Source of the DNA: Bacillota bacterium
GTDB lineage: Bacteria > Bacillota > Clostridia > Christensenellales > Aristaeellaceae
Direction of reading: 5' to 3'
NCBI GenBank assembly: GCA_023415145.1
Contig: JAEZLW010000117.1
Location: 1-26,173, forward strand
DNA length: 26,173 bases
The notes beneath the pieces were generated by a model. The model made no database searches. It was not told the DNA's origin and saw only the letters and a program-made list of their open reading frames with translations. The position numbers were made by a program, and so were the translations under genes. Of this stretch, positions 1-8,416 are shown piece after piece; the first letter of the stretch is position 1, and each line of letters begins with the position of its first letter.

Positions 1-240
1 CCCAACGCCATCATCCAGGAGCAGAGCCTGGGCATCCACTACAACCGTGGCAATGATCTCATGGATTATTTGAAGGATGCGTCGGTGTTCCGCTACGCGG
101 GCGGCGCGGTGTCCCTGCCCACGGCCCCCGGCCTTGGCATTGAGGTGGATGAAAACAAGGTGCGGGAGATGGACAAAACCGGCCACGACTGGAAGAATAT
201 AGTGTGGCGCAACGGTGATGGCACCATCGCCGAATGGTAG
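1..240 (+). CDS. dgoD: D-galactonate dehydratase, C-terminal end (partial)
   Basis: The window opens inside a plus-strand reading frame that ends at TAG 238-240, so only the last 79 residues are visible. They read PNAIIQEQSLGIHYN near the start and end in KNIVWRNGDGTIAEW. This tail is characteristic of the galactonate dehydratase branch of the enolase / mandelate racemase superfamily, where the enzyme dehydrates D-galactonate to 2-dehydro-3-deoxy-D-galactonate in the cytoplasm. The metal-binding acidic residues lie upstream of the window and cannot be checked. The assignment is strengthened by the next two genes, which encode the following two steps of the same pathway. A related sugar-acid dehydratase of the same superfamily is the main alternative. 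Confidence 0.85.
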   Translation, partial: PNAIIQEQSLGIHYNRGNDLMDYLKDASVFRYAGGAVSLPTAPGLGIEVDENKVREMDKTGHDWKNIVWRNGDGTIAEW

Positions 241-279
241 GCAAGCTATGGCCGAAGGTGCCTGGAGGGTGAGCGTATT

Positions 280-1254
280 GTGAGCAGTTGTGTTTTGTTG
301 ATTGACGGGGGCACCACCAATACCCGCTTCACCTTGATGAACGGGGAAACGGTTCTTGAAAGGACCGAGCGGAAGATCGGCGCGGCGGATAAACAGCCGG
401 GCAGCCAAAATGAAATGCTCCTTCAGGCGGTGGCATCGGCGATTCGGGCTTTGCAGGAAACGTATCAACTGCAAATAGAAGGCATCTATCTGTCCGGCAT
501 GATCACCTCCGCCAACGGACTGATGGAAATCCCCCATATGAAGGCTCCAGCCGGTTTGCGGGATCTGGCGGGGGCCGTGCATACCTGCCACATCGATTCG
601 GTCTGCCCGGCTCCGTTTCATTTCGTGCCGGGCATCCGGTTTGCTATAGAAACCGCCGGAGAAGATGACATGCTCAGGGGCGAAGAAGCAGAAGTGTTCG
701 GGGCGGTTTCCAAGGAAGATGAGGACCGCTCCATCCTGTTTCTTCACTTCGGCTCCCACAACAAGCTGATCCGTTATCATGAGAGAAAAATCGTCCGGGC
801 CGTGACCACCATGAGCGGCGAAATGTTGTGGGCGCTTTCTCAAAGTACCATCCTGAAAAGCTCGCTGTGCGGCCTTGCGGAGTTCACGCTGTCAAATGAC
901 GATGTGCTGGCAGGCTTTCGGGCAGCATCGGCAAACGGCCTTACACGCGCACTGTTTGAGACCAGAATCCTTGACGTTCTTCACAAGGCAGGCCGGGAGA
1001 GGGCATTGTCGTTTTTGTACGGCGCGCTGATTCATTCGGACATGCAGGCCTTTTCACCCTTGTTCCGCGAGCCATGGGACCAGGTGGTGCTTTATGGCCG
1101 CGACAGGTTTATGGATGTGTTTTGCATATGCGCGGATGCCACTTCAAAGCACATGATTGACACTCACAAAATACGACGCATCAGCTTTGACGACAGCCAA
1201 TGGCTGAGTGTTTTGGGCATGCAAAAGATACGCAAGGCCAGAGAGGAATTGTAA
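280..1254 (+). CDS. dgoK: 2-dehydro-3-deoxygalactonokinase
   Basis: This 324-residue protein should phosphorylate 2-dehydro-3-deoxygalactonate at C6 with ATP, the second step of D-galactonate catabolism. The N-terminus has the sugar-kinase phosphate-binding motif DGGTTNTRF at residues 9-17, and the length fits the DgoK family (about 290-330). GTG at 280 is chosen as start because GGAGGGTGAG lies just upstream (264-273) and the phosphate loop follows at the expected distance. It begins 39 bp after the dehydratase stop, and its own stop is one base before the aldolase ATG, so the three genes form one operon with likely translational coupling. The middle section, including LFLHFGSHNKLI, fits the ASKHA-type fold of this family. 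I see no truncation. Confidence 0.88.
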   Translation: MSSCVLLIDGGTTNTRFTLMNGETVLERTERKIGAADKQPGSQNEMLLQAVASAIRALQETYQLQIEGIYLSGMITSANGLMEIPHMKAPAGLRDLAGAVHTCHIDSVCPAPFHFVPGIRFAIETAGEDDMLRGEEAEVFGAVSKEDEDRSILFLHFGSHNKLIRYHERKIVRAVTTMSGEMLWALSQSTILKSSLCGLAEFTLSNDDVLAGFRAASANGLTRALFETRILDVLHKAGRERALSFLYGALIHSDMQAFSPLFREPWDQVVLYGRDRFMDVFCICADATSKHMIDTHKIRRISFDDSQWLSVLGMQKIRKAREEL

Positions 1255-1255
1255 T

Positions 1256-1906
1256 ATGACACACACAACGCCTGAGGCGGCATTTCTTGAGACGGGCATC
1301 ATTGCCATCCTCCGGGGCATCGAGGGCAAAAACCTCATCAAAATGACGGATGCCCTTTTTGAGGGCGGTATCCGCCTGGCGGAGGTGACGCTGAATACCT
1401 CCGGCGCTTTGGATGGAATCCGGGAGCTTCGAACACGCTTTGACGGGAAAATGTTCATTGGTGCGGGCACGGTAACCGATGCGGAAAAGGCCCGGGCGGC
1501 TATCGCTGCCGGGGCTCAGTTTGTGGTGACGCCCAACGTGGACCCTGAGGTCATTCATATATGCCTATCGAATAATGTGTTTGTCACCCCCGGTGCTTTC
1601 ACCCCCACGGAAATCGTAAACGCCATGCGCCTGGGCTTACGGTATGTGAAGCTGTTCCCGGTAAGGGCGCTGGGGCCCGGGTACATCAAGGATGTACTGG
1701 CTCCGCTTGGCGACGCGCGGCTGATTGCCGTGGGCGGCGTGGATGCCAGGAACATCGGCGATTATGTAAAAGCAGGCGCGGTAGGCGCTGGCGTAGGCGG
1801 AAGCCTGTGCCATCTGCCGGCCAATGGCGATTTTTCCCTGATCAAAGATGAGGCCCGGGCGCTTCTACAGGCTTTTAAGCAGGCAAAAGGAATGGCAGGT
1901 TTTTAA
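1256..1906 (+). CDS. dgoA: 2-dehydro-3-deoxy-6-phosphogalactonate / KDPG aldolase
   Basis: This 216-residue class I aldolase cleaves 2-dehydro-3-deoxy-6-phospho-galactonate (or gluconate) to pyruvate and glyceraldehyde 3-phosphate. Family landmarks are all visible: AILRG (R20), LAEVTLN with catalytic Glu43, GAGTVT at 69-74, TPGAFTPTE at 111-119, and the Schiff-base lysine K132 in RYVKLFP. The ATG at 1256 is preferred over earlier in-frame codons because it has AGAGGAA upstream, follows the kinase stop by one base, and gives the usual family length. The stop overlaps by a few bases the stop of the convergent gene on the other strand, leaving no room for a terminator. Sequence alone cannot separate the galacto- and gluco-specific forms; the neighbours favour the galactonate pathway. 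Confidence 0.9.
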   Translation: MTHTTPEAAFLETGIIAILRGIEGKNLIKMTDALFEGGIRLAEVTLNTSGALDGIRELRTRFDGKMFIGAGTVTDAEKARAAIAAGAQFVVTPNVDPEVIHICLSNNVFVTPGAFTPTEIVNAMRLGLRYVKLFPVRALGPGYIKDVLAPLGDARLIAVGGVDARNIGDYVKAGAVGAGVGGSLCHLPANGDFSLIKDEARALLQAFKQAKGMAGF

Positions 1907-3327
1907 GGGACCCATTTGACAGTCGCAGGCTGCGTCAGTAAAACGTTGTCCCCCACAAATCGTACCTGGATCTGCGCGTCCACGGGAATGTTCTGCAGCA
2001 GCAAGGAAAACGCGCCGTCCTGATTTTCACCTGCAATTCCCAATTGACTCGCAAGCTTCGTCTCCCATATGGGAAAGGCATCGTAGAATGTGCTGCTGCC
2101 GGACGCCGTAACCGATACGGAGCATTCCATGATCCGGTCCGCAGAAGAGCCGGCATAGCCAAAGACCCGGACACCGTCGTTTGTGGGATGCGCATAAGCG
2201 GTCAGCTTTGCCGTGCCGCCTTCCCTATCCCACGCGCCGCAGGTTTCGGCCATCATCACTGGCGCACCGGTCAAAAGCTCCGGAAGCCGCCTTTCCACCA
2301 TTTCCAGTACCACCGCGTCCACGTTCACAAGGTCCATGAAGGGCAGCGGCATCTGCCGCTTGTATTGCACGTTTGAAAAAGCGTTGGACAGATAGGGAAT
2401 CAGCGCATTGCTGAACGAATCGCGCAGCACCAATAGGTTCAAATCTGTCTTTCCGCCCGCGGTGATGATGCTCATGTCCTCCAGGGAGCGCATCCGGCCT
2501 TTGACCGAAAATTCCTGCCCCATATCTTCATAATAATACTGTTCTTCCCTGGGTGTATTGGCAGGGTAGATCATCTGGCTCAAATCCCCTGTCCAATCCC
2601 GGCGCACTGTCCCCGGATCAGAAAGGTCAGGCAAATCAATGCTTGTCTTCGTCACCTTAGCAAGCGTGGAAAGCAGTGCATGCGCCGAAAGGCGCGCGCC
2701 AAAATGGTTCCAATGTGTGTCTGTTTTGTGGTACAGCAAACGATCCTGCCGGGCCTGACCTGTCAAAAGCGACGTCAGGTCCACAAATTGCGCGCCTTGC
2801 AAGACCTGCAACCGCTGGGCGTTGCCAGGTCCATTGCGCCGGGGATAGCCCGGCGGCATATATGCCGGGTATACCGTGCTTTTGTTGGGCGCAATCGCCA
2901 CAATCAGAGGAATGCCTTTTTTCGCAAGGGCATTGTTAAGCCCCCGCATCACCGCGCTTACCCTGTACAGGTCGTTTTGCGTGAACGCACTTTCGCCTGT
3001 GTAGTCTTTAAGCGTCTCCTGAAAATACATCCAGCCATCCGACCCGATGATCACCTGCTTGTCAGGCGACGTTTGTATGCCCGCAAGCGCCCGGCTGCGT
3101 ATAGTGACCAGTTCATCGCGCCATGCGATATGATCTTTCAGCCAATCTTCAAACGCCTTGGGAAAAGACAGGTTCAGCCTGTTACCGATGATCGGTTGGG
3201 GAAATTCCGCCAGCGACCGCTTTTGCCTTGTTCCGTCGCTAGCGTAAAAGGGCATGGCGATTGCACAGGCCGTGCTGATGACAAGAAAAAGAACGCAGTA
3301 AGTGATTTTGAGAAAACGCCTTTTCAT
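1903..3327 (-). CDS. AlgJ/AlgX-like SGNH O-acetyltransferase partner
   Basis: This 474-residue protein has an N-terminal membrane anchor or uncleaved signal (residues 7-26, after KRRFLK) and an extracellular SGNH-like domain of the AlgJ/AlgX/DHHW type. Catalytic motifs are visible: TDTHWNHFGA at 202-211 supplies the Asp-x-His pair (D203, H205), and LRDSFSNAL with Ser304 is the candidate nucleophile. In alginate-type systems such proteins work outside the cell with an MBOAT membrane acyltransferase to O-acetylate a surface polysaccharide. The MBOAT gene lies directly upstream with a 12-bp gap that holds GGAGGAGGGG, so co-translation is likely. A C-terminal domain of about 120 residues after position 350 has no motif I recognise and may bind carbohydrate. 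The substrate is unknown. Confidence 0.82.
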   Translation of the reverse strand: MKRRFLKITYCVLFLVISTACAIAMPFYASDGTRQKRSLAEFPQPIIGNRLNLSFPKAFEDWLKDHIAWRDELVTIRSRALAGIQTSPDKQVIIGSDGWMYFQETLKDYTGESAFTQNDLYRVSAVMRGLNNALAKKGIPLIVAIAPNKSTVYPAYMPPGYPRRNGPGNAQRLQVLQGAQFVDLTSLLTGQARQDRLLYHKTDTHWNHFGARLSAHALLSTLAKVTKTSIDLPDLSDPGTVRRDWTGDLSQMIYPANTPREEQYYYEDMGQEFSVKGRMRSLEDMSIITAGGKTDLNLLVLRDSFSNALIPYLSNAFSNVQYKRQMPLPFMDLVNVDAVVLEMVERRLPELLTGAPVMMAETCGAWDREGGTAKLTAYAHPTNDGVRVFGYAGSSADRIMECSVSVTASGSSTFYDAFPIWETKLASQLGIAGENQDGAFSLLLQNIPVDAQIQVRFVGDNVLLTQPATVKWVP

Positions 3328-3339
3328 GCTCCCCTCCTC

Positions 3340-4752
3340 CTAAAACCTGAAATAGATGAACGGGTTGTGGGATGAAGCGGTAAGGGAAGCAATGCATGCG
3401 AAAAAAAGCGTAAGTGTCACGGCATAAGAGCCGCTTTTTAACAAAGCGCCTAAGCATGGACGCTGCGCCAGACGTTTTTCAGCCATTTTGATGAAGGGTA
3501 CGGAGCCTATCACCGCCGCCGCAAAAACGATCAGGGCATGCGGCGTCATCAGCCTTGCCATCAGGGTTTGCTGGGCAAGGGTGACATGCCAACCTGAAAA
3601 CATGCTCGAAAGCACATCCATCGCCTGCGCAAAGGACCCGGCGCGGAAAAACACAAACAGGCTGACAGCAGCCATCAAAACATACAATCGGCCCAGCCAC
3701 CGAAGGCGCGGCTTCAATTTGTCCACCGGCAGTATCCCATATGTCTCCAAAAGGAGCAAAAGCCCATGCCCCAGACCCCAGACAACAAACGTCCATTGTG
3801 CGCCGTGCCATAATCCCGTGAGGAAAAATACCAGCAGCCGGTTCAAGCCCGTGCGCCATTTCCCTTTTCTGTTGCCGCCCAGGGGAATGTATACGTATTC
3901 TTTAAACCAGGTGGAAAGGCTGATGTGCCATCTTTGCCAGAAAACGCGGATGGAGGAGGCTGTATACGGGTGCCTAAAATTTTCCAGGAAGGTAAAGCCC
4001 AGCATGTGGCCCATACCGATGGCCATGTCGGAATAACCGGAAAAGTCAAAGTAAATTTGCGCCGCGTAAGCGATCGCACCCATCCAGGCCAGCGGTGCAT
4101 TGAGCCCGCCCAGCGGCACGGCGTACACCTCATCGGCGATCACGGCCAGTACGTTGGCGATTAACAGCTTTTTGGAAAGGCCCACAATGAACCGGCGAAT
4201 TCCCCTGGCCGCCTGATCAAGATTCACCCTGCGGTCATGAAGGGCAGCTTGGATATCATGGTAATTGACGATGGGTCCGGCGATGAGCTGCGGAAAAAGG
4301 GAGATGTAGAGCAAAAGCTTCGCAAAGCTTTTCTGTGGCGGGTTGACGCCCCGATAGACGTCTATGGAATAGCTCATGGCCTGGAAGGTAAAAAACGATA
4401 TCCCGATGGGCAGCGCAATGCCGGTGGGCGGAATGCTTGTATCAAGCAGGGTGTTGATGGTGCCGATCAAGAAATCGGCATACTTATACAGGCACAATAC
4501 GCCGATGTTCAGCACAACGGTGATCAACAAAAGCGCTTTGCGCCATTTTACCCTAGAAAAGCCGAGGGACAACAGATAGTTGACAAGGGCGCAGGCGATC
4601 AAAAGCAACAGATAAACGGGTTCGCCCCAGGCGTATGCCAGCAAACTGACAATCAGCAAAAAATAGTTGCTGATGCGGCAGGGCAGCCACAGGTTGGCTA
4701 TGAAGACTGCCGGCAGAAACAAAAAGACAAACAAAACCGAACTGAAAACCAT
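3340..4752 (-). CDS. MBOAT-family membrane O-acyltransferase (AlgI/PatA/DltB type)
   Basis: This 470-residue polytopic membrane protein carries the MBOAT signature. YFDFSGYSDMAIG lies at 234-246, FWQRWHISLSTWFKEY at 271-286 contains His276, and LTGLWHGAQWTFVVWG holds the conserved catalytic His316. The protein moves acyl groups, usually acetyl, across the membrane to a partner that modifies an extracellular polysaccharide. About ten hydrophobic segments are visible and the length is typical. The ATG at 4752 has GGAGGTGA and AAAGGG upstream. It sits in a four-gene minus-strand operon: the small secreted protein ends 38 bp upstream and the AlgJ-like partner begins 12 bp downstream. The MBOAT plus SGNH pairing argues for polysaccharide O-acetylation; DltB function is unlikely because no dltA/C/D neighbours are present. 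Confidence 0.9.
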   Translation of the reverse strand: MVFSSVLFVFLFLPAVFIANLWLPCRISNYFLLIVSLLAYAWGEPVYLLLLIACALVNYLLSLGFSRVKWRKALLLITVVLNIGVLCLYKYADFLIGTINTLLDTSIPPTGIALPIGISFFTFQAMSYSIDVYRGVNPPQKSFAKLLLYISLFPQLIAGPIVNYHDIQAALHDRRVNLDQAARGIRRFIVGLSKKLLIANVLAVIADEVYAVPLGGLNAPLAWMGAIAYAAQIYFDFSGYSDMAIGMGHMLGFTFLENFRHPYTASSIRVFWQRWHISLSTWFKEYVYIPLGGNRKGKWRTGLNRLLVFFLTGLWHGAQWTFVVWGLGHGLLLLLETYGILPVDKLKPRLRWLGRLYVLMAAVSLFVFFRAGSFAQAMDVLSSMFSGWHVTLAQQTLMARLMTPHALIVFAAAVIGSVPFIKMAEKRLAQRPCLGALLKSGSYAVTLTLFFACIASLTASSHNPFIYFRF

Positions 4753-4790
4753 GCAGCCCTTTCACCTCCGCGTGCGCAAAAACCGCCTTG

Positions 4791-5357
4791 TCAGGGCGCT
4801 GCCGGCTCTGTAACGTTGGTGGGATAATAGATATCGATGCTGACAATGATGTCATCCACGATTTCAAACATGATGCAGGGGCTGACATAGTCACCCTCAA
4901 TTCCGGATACGGAATAGGTGAGGATTTTATCCCCTTCCCAGTAGCACCGGTCACCGTAGGCCGTTTTCAGCGAAGCCAGTGTGTCACCAACGCGGATTCC
5001 TCGGGAGGTGGCATACATACTGTCCGTGATCAAAAGCTCAAACCAGATGTCCTGCCGGCCCACAGGGTTCGTGAAAATGGACAGGCCTTCATAAGCAAAT
5101 TCCTTGTCTTCGCCCACGAATACGCAACTGGGTGCCGCATTCAGTGCGGCGGGTTCGCCCAGGGCTTGATAAAGCGGATGGATATCGGACAATATTTCAT
5201 ACCACGTATCATTGAAAAGCAACCCCATATCCTTCTCAACAGACATGCTTTCTCCGGGGGATGGCGGGATGAAAGCCACGGGTTCTTCCGCCAAAGCATA
5301 TCCGGCAGCCGTAAGCAGCAGCAAAAGGGCCAGCAACAATGGGATATATTTTTTCAT
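4791..5357 (-). CDS. Small secreted protein of unknown function in the O-acetylation operon
   Basis: This protein of 188 residues has a clear signal peptide (MKKYIPLLLALLLLLTAAG then ALAEE, with cleavage likely after ALA). The mature part of roughly 165 residues has the aromatic segment NDTWYEILSDIHPLYQALG, a GIRVGDTLASLKTAYGD stretch, and a two-cysteine core. I do not recognise the family; the VGDTL-SLK-YG pattern recalls small secreted clostridial proteins. Three in-frame ATGs are close together. The third, at 5357, is chosen because AAAGGA lies 9 bases before it, whereas the first ATG directly abuts that site. The gene sits 27 bp after the L,D-transpeptidase and 38 bp before the MBOAT gene, which suggests an envelope role, but no activity can be assigned. 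Confidence 0.7.
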   Translation of the reverse strand: MKKYIPLLLALLLLLTAAGYALAEEPVAFIPPSPGESMSVEKDMGLLFNDTWYEILSDIHPLYQALGEPAALNAAPSCVFVGEDKEFAYEGLSIFTNPVGRQDIWFELLITDSMYATSRGIRVGDTLASLKTAYGDRCYWEGDKILTYSVSGIEGDYVSPCIMFEIVDDIIVSIDIYYPTNVTEPAAP

Positions 5358-5384
5358 ATGCATCATTCCTTTACAGCATCGTAC

Positions 5385-7361
5385 TCAGGTTTGTGCGGAT
5401 GGAACCGGTGTCGCCTCGGGTTCGGGTGTTGGTTCAGGCTCCGGCGTAGGTATTGGTTCCGGAGTAGGTGTTGGTTCCGGAGTTGGCGTCGGTTCCGCGG
5501 GCGTGGGCGTTGGTTCCGGAGAGGGTGTCGGGTCACCTGACGGCGTAGGCTCCAAAGTGGGCGACGGTTCCGGTGACATCGTTTCCGTTGGCGCTGGCGT
5601 AGGTGTTGCGGGATTTGTGACGGTAACGGTAAGGGTGCGGTAGATGCCGTTCACATCATTGGCGGTCACCCTGATTTTGACGGTGCCTTCACTCTTTGCC
5701 GTAATGGTGCCGCCGGTGCTGACGGATGCGATGTCGGAATTATCGGAGGAATACTTGAAGCCTTCTGTGGTATTGTCGCTGGGCTTAATGTTCGATACGG
5801 TGATTTTCAGCGTTTCGCCAGAAAACATATTGACCGTTGAACTGCCCAGGGAAAAACCGGTGATGGGGATCTCGGGCGATGCGCCGGGATCGGTGGGATC
5901 ATACGTCTGGGAGCTGTCGATTCGCGCAGGGTGCGATACCTCGTACTTGGAATCGTTGGCAATGATGATCTTTGTGCCCACCGGGCAATTGTAATAGACC
6001 CATGCCGCGGCCGAGCAGGTGGTGCGCAGGCAGCCCGCGGAGCTGGAAGTGCCGATTTCGTTATAGCTGCCCGGCAGCATTTTGTTGGAGTCTTTCGCGC
6101 TGTACAATGGCCCGTGGATATACAATCCGCCGGAATGCCTGCTTGCATATGGGGAGTAGGCGTTGCCGTTCCAGGAGTGCCAGCGCTCCTTTGATTCAAT
6201 GGTATAAGTGCCGGCCCGTGTTTGGCCGGCCTTGCCGATTCCTGTGGAGAATTTTCGGACAACCCTGGTATATTCATTGTCGGAGTCAAGCCCCAGGATG
6301 GCGATGGTGTAGCTTTCCTTGGACACATAAATCAAGTAAGGATTGGAAGGCACAGGTCTAGGCGTGGGCGTTGGGCGGATGGTTGGCGTGGCAGTGGCCG
6401 GCCGGGGCGTTTTTGTGGGCGATGCGGGCTTGTCCTGCGTGCCGGGTGCCTTCGTTGGCTTTCTGGTTGGCCTTGGCGTTGCAGTTTCTTGTGCGTTTGC
6501 CGCCGCTTCGGGCACAAGCGACAAGAAGGTTCCGCTATCCGATTTCTTTAGCGCTACAGCCGTTCCAAATATTTCGTTGACCAATTCTAATAGCTTTTCC
6601 ATGTCGTTTTGCGGATCGCCATCCCCGTCAAAGGTAGCGGTACACGCATTTTTCAATTGAAGCCACAATTCGTTTGTTTCACTCTTAAGCATGGCGTCCT
6701 TCATGGTGTCAAGGTAAGGAGCGGCTGCTTCCCGGCTTTCGTGTGCGAAGGACTGGTACAGGAAGGTGCTGGCAAGCGTTAGCCGGGCGGATGCTTCGTC
6801 TACCAGTACTTCGCCGCCCGGCAAGCTCACAACGGTGATGGCGAAGCCCTCATCACCCGGCAGAAACGTGTCATCTAGCGTCAGGCCAAACACCTGAAGG
6901 GCGCTTCGCATGGCGGAAGGAAGGGAGGTGCTTTGCTCGAATACAGGTGCAGCTTTGCCTTCCTGAACCGCCGCCAAAAAAGTGCCATGGAGCCTTTCAG
7001 CCTGCCCGTCGCTTGTATCCATTTCGTTCAAACAACGCAAAAAGGCGAGCTCATACGACGTTAACGAATGAAAAAACGCGGCTTCCCCAAGGCTCAGTGT
7101 TTCACCGATCTCCACTTTTGCCAGAAACGTCTGCGCTGCGCTCCAAGTGCGGACCGGCAGATTTTCGTCACGTGTGGACAGATAAGCAAAAAAAGCATCA
7201 AAGATGGTACTCTCTTTTCCCTTGGATTTGTTTTCTTCGGAAAAGAGATCCTCCGCAGCAGTACCGGTACCCGCTTCCGAAAGAACGGAGGCCGGAAAAA
7301 GAGAGAAGAGCAAGGTTATGGCCATCATCAAAGGCACAATGTATCGCAACACAAACTTCAT
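5385..7361 (-). CDS. Secreted L,D-transpeptidase (YkuD) with Ig-like domain and Pro-rich tail
   Basis: This large exported protein begins with a signal peptide (FVLRYIVPLMMAITLLF, cleaved before about residue 30). A helical domain of unknown role spans about 50-290, and a Pro/Thr linker 293-340. A YkuD L,D-transpeptidase domain follows at 341-470 with His417 in YIHGPLYS and catalytic Cys445 in SSSAGCLRT. An Ig-like Big_2-type domain (about 499-584) precedes a TPEP-rich tail to the end. The YkuD family makes 3-3 peptidoglycan cross-links or attaches proteins to the wall. Two adjacent ATGs exist; the second (7361) has better spacing to GAGG. The gene leads a four-gene operon with O-acetylation genes, suggesting coordinated wall remodelling. 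The Ig domain and Pro/Glu tail may act as spacer or wall-binding regions, which is inference. Confidence 0.88.
   Translation of the reverse strand: MKFVLRYIVPLMMAITLLFSLFPASVLSEAGTGTAAEDLFSEENKSKGKESTIFDAFFAYLSTRDENLPVRTWSAAQTFLAKVEIGETLSLGEAAFFHSLTSYELAFLRCLNEMDTSDGQAERLHGTFLAAVQEGKAAPVFEQSTSLPSAMRSALQVFGLTLDDTFLPGDEGFAITVVSLPGGEVLVDEASARLTLASTFLYQSFAHESREAAAPYLDTMKDAMLKSETNELWLQLKNACTATFDGDGDPQNDMEKLLELVNEIFGTAVALKKSDSGTFLSLVPEAAANAQETATPRPTRKPTKAPGTQDKPASPTKTPRPATATPTIRPTPTPRPVPSNPYLIYVSKESYTIAILGLDSDNEYTRVVRKFSTGIGKAGQTRAGTYTIESKERWHSWNGNAYSPYASRHSGGLYIHGPLYSAKDSNKMLPGSYNEIGTSSSAGCLRTTCSAAAWVYYNCPVGTKIIIANDSKYEVSHPARIDSSQTYDPTDPGASPEIPITGFSLGSSTVNMFSGETLKITVSNIKPSDNTTEGFKYSSDNSDIASVSTGGTITAKSEGTVKIRVTANDVNGIYRTLTVTVTNPATPTPAPTETMSPEPSPTLEPTPSGDPTPSPEPTPTPAEPTPTPEPTPTPEPIPTPEPEPTPEPEATPVPSAQT
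5391..5600. repeat. Low-complexity repeat encoding the TPEP tail
   Basis: A short-period imperfect repeat built on GGTTCCGGAGTTGG-like units encodes the Pro/Thr/Glu-rich C-terminus of the L,D-transpeptidase on the minus strand. The opposite strand stays open in several frames and gives spurious Gly/Val/Ser-rich reading frames. Such tracts can change length by slippage. Confidence 0.75.
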
Positions 7362-7389
7362 CATTTGGCCTCATTTCAAGGTTTTTTTC

Positions 7390-7398
7390 ATTATATCA
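7390..7398 (-). promoter_or_regulatory. Extended -10 promoter of the L,D-transpeptidase operon
   Basis: Read on the minus strand this is TGATATAAT, a perfect -10 hexamer with an extended TGn element. It lies about 29 bp upstream of the ATG at 7361. No good -35 is present at 16-18 bp spacing, which is usual for extended -10 promoters. The predicted leader is only about 20 bases, and GAGG is the ribosome site. Confidence 0.5.
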
Positions 7399-7458
7399 CA
7401 CTCATTTTCTTAATACATTTGTAATGTTTGGCAGCAATCCATTGTTTCCGAATGTATC

Positions 7459-7489
7459 AAAAAACGACCTGGGAGCCAAGCTCCCAGGT
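7459..7489 (-). terminator. Rho-independent terminator after the alkylation-repair gene
   Basis: A perfect 10-bp stem (ACCTGGGAGC / GCTCCCAGGT, 7467-7476 and 7480-7489) with a 3-base loop is followed on the minus strand by CG and six T residues (7464-7459). It lies 110 bp downstream of the stop of the gene at 7599-8306 and would insulate it from the L,D-transpeptidase operon. Confidence 0.85.
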
Positions 7490-7598
7490 CAATTCCCACA
7501 TAAAAAGCAGTTTGACTCATTAGAAAAGGCCTGTCACGGTTTGCGGGAAGCGGACATGGCCCTTTTGCAAATACGGGCGGAGTGTAATGTATGATCGC

Positions 7599-8306
7599 CT
7601 AGCATCTGACGCTTTTGCGCTTGAAGCCCAGCTTTCCCTTGTCCGCCATTTTTTGAATTTCCTCCGCCGCCGAAGGGACAGCACATTGGGTTTTGCCCCT
7701 TGACAGCTTCACCGTTCCGATGGCGTTGGCAACGGACAGCGCTTTTTCATGAAGCGGAAGATAGGAAACGCCAACGGTTATAACAAAACTGTTCATGGCA
7801 TACTGGACCTGGCCGGGGCTTTCATGTATCGTATGCTTCACTGTATCCAGCATAGCGCTCAGTTTGTCCACAAAAAACTCATCATCCCTGCGGTTGCCCA
7901 GCAGCCAGCAATAGCAGCTATACCCTGCAGACATATACAGTTCCTTGCCTGTTGCGATCCATTTGTCGGAAACAGATTGCGCAATATCCGATTCCGCAAG
8001 CGTTACGGCCACGATGTAATCCGAAATCATGTAAAAGTAGGCGTTTTCCATCCATCTGTCAAAATCAGTTTCGGTCATGGCCTTGGGGTCGGCGATCATG
8101 CCAGCCAGGTACATGGCGTCATAATTACCGGTTGCATAAAGCGCTTCCGCCAGCGCCTGGTTAATCCTGATTTTTTTGAAGATTGGCTTCATAGCGCCTG
8201 TAGCAACGCCAAACAAAGGCTCGCGGGCGCCATGCTGCATGTAAATTTTCTTGTTCCGCTCCGAGCCCAAGGCTTCAAGCTCCTGCAACACTGTTTGAAC
8301 ATCCAT
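7599..8306 (-). CDS. DNA alkylation repair protein (AlkD-superfamily HEAT-like)
   Basis: This 235-residue all-helical protein matches the DNA alkylation repair family related to AlkD. Matching stretches are the N-terminus with GAREPLFGVATGAMK (residues 26-40), the helical segments ALAEALYATGNYDAMYLAG and FDRWMENAYFYMISDYI, and the GYSCYCWLLGNR region. Founding members remove bulky or cationic alkylated bases, using HEAT-like repeats to wrap DNA. This shorter subgroup is common in Clostridia and its glycosylase activity is less certain. GGAG lies about 7 bases before the ATG at 8306. The C-terminus is basic (KGKLGFKRKSVRC) and could contact DNA. The gene appears to be its own transcription unit, closed by the terminator at 7459-7489. 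Confidence 0.75.
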   Translation of the reverse strand: MDVQTVLQELEALGSERNKKIYMQHGAREPLFGVATGAMKPIFKKIRINQALAEALYATGNYDAMYLAGMIADPKAMTETDFDRWMENAYFYMISDYIVAVTLAESDIAQSVSDKWIATGKELYMSAGYSCYCWLLGNRRDDEFFVDKLSAMLDTVKHTIHESPGQVQYAMNSFVITVGVSYLPLHEKALSVANAIGTVKLSRGKTQCAVPSAAEEIQKMADKGKLGFKRKSVRC

Positions 8307-8377
8307 GGAAATCTCCTTTCAGGCAATCATGAATCATGTCACTGCGAACCTTCATGCAGTATACGAATGAAAGCAGG

Positions 8378-8397
8378 TGATACCGGCCGGGGTATCA
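8378..8397 (-). terminator. Possible weak terminator after ribokinase
   Basis: An inverted repeat TGATACC / GGTATCA with a 6-base GC loop lies about 20 bp past the ribokinase stop. On the minus strand the following bases are CCTGCTTTC, a poor T-run, so this could equally be an operator or pause site. Confidence 0.3.
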
Positions 8398-8416
8398 GCT
8401 TTGAGTTTCCCGGCGG

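Noticed and set aside
4237..4827. A long plus-strand frame opposite the MBOAT gene.
   Set aside because: It is a mirror of a well-supported membrane protein gene; composition is Gln/Lys/Gly-rich and without a start signal.
5212..5643. A Gly/Val/Ser-repeat frame on the plus strand.
   Set aside because: It is the reverse of the TPEP-encoding low-complexity tract of the L,D-transpeptidase; no ribosome site.
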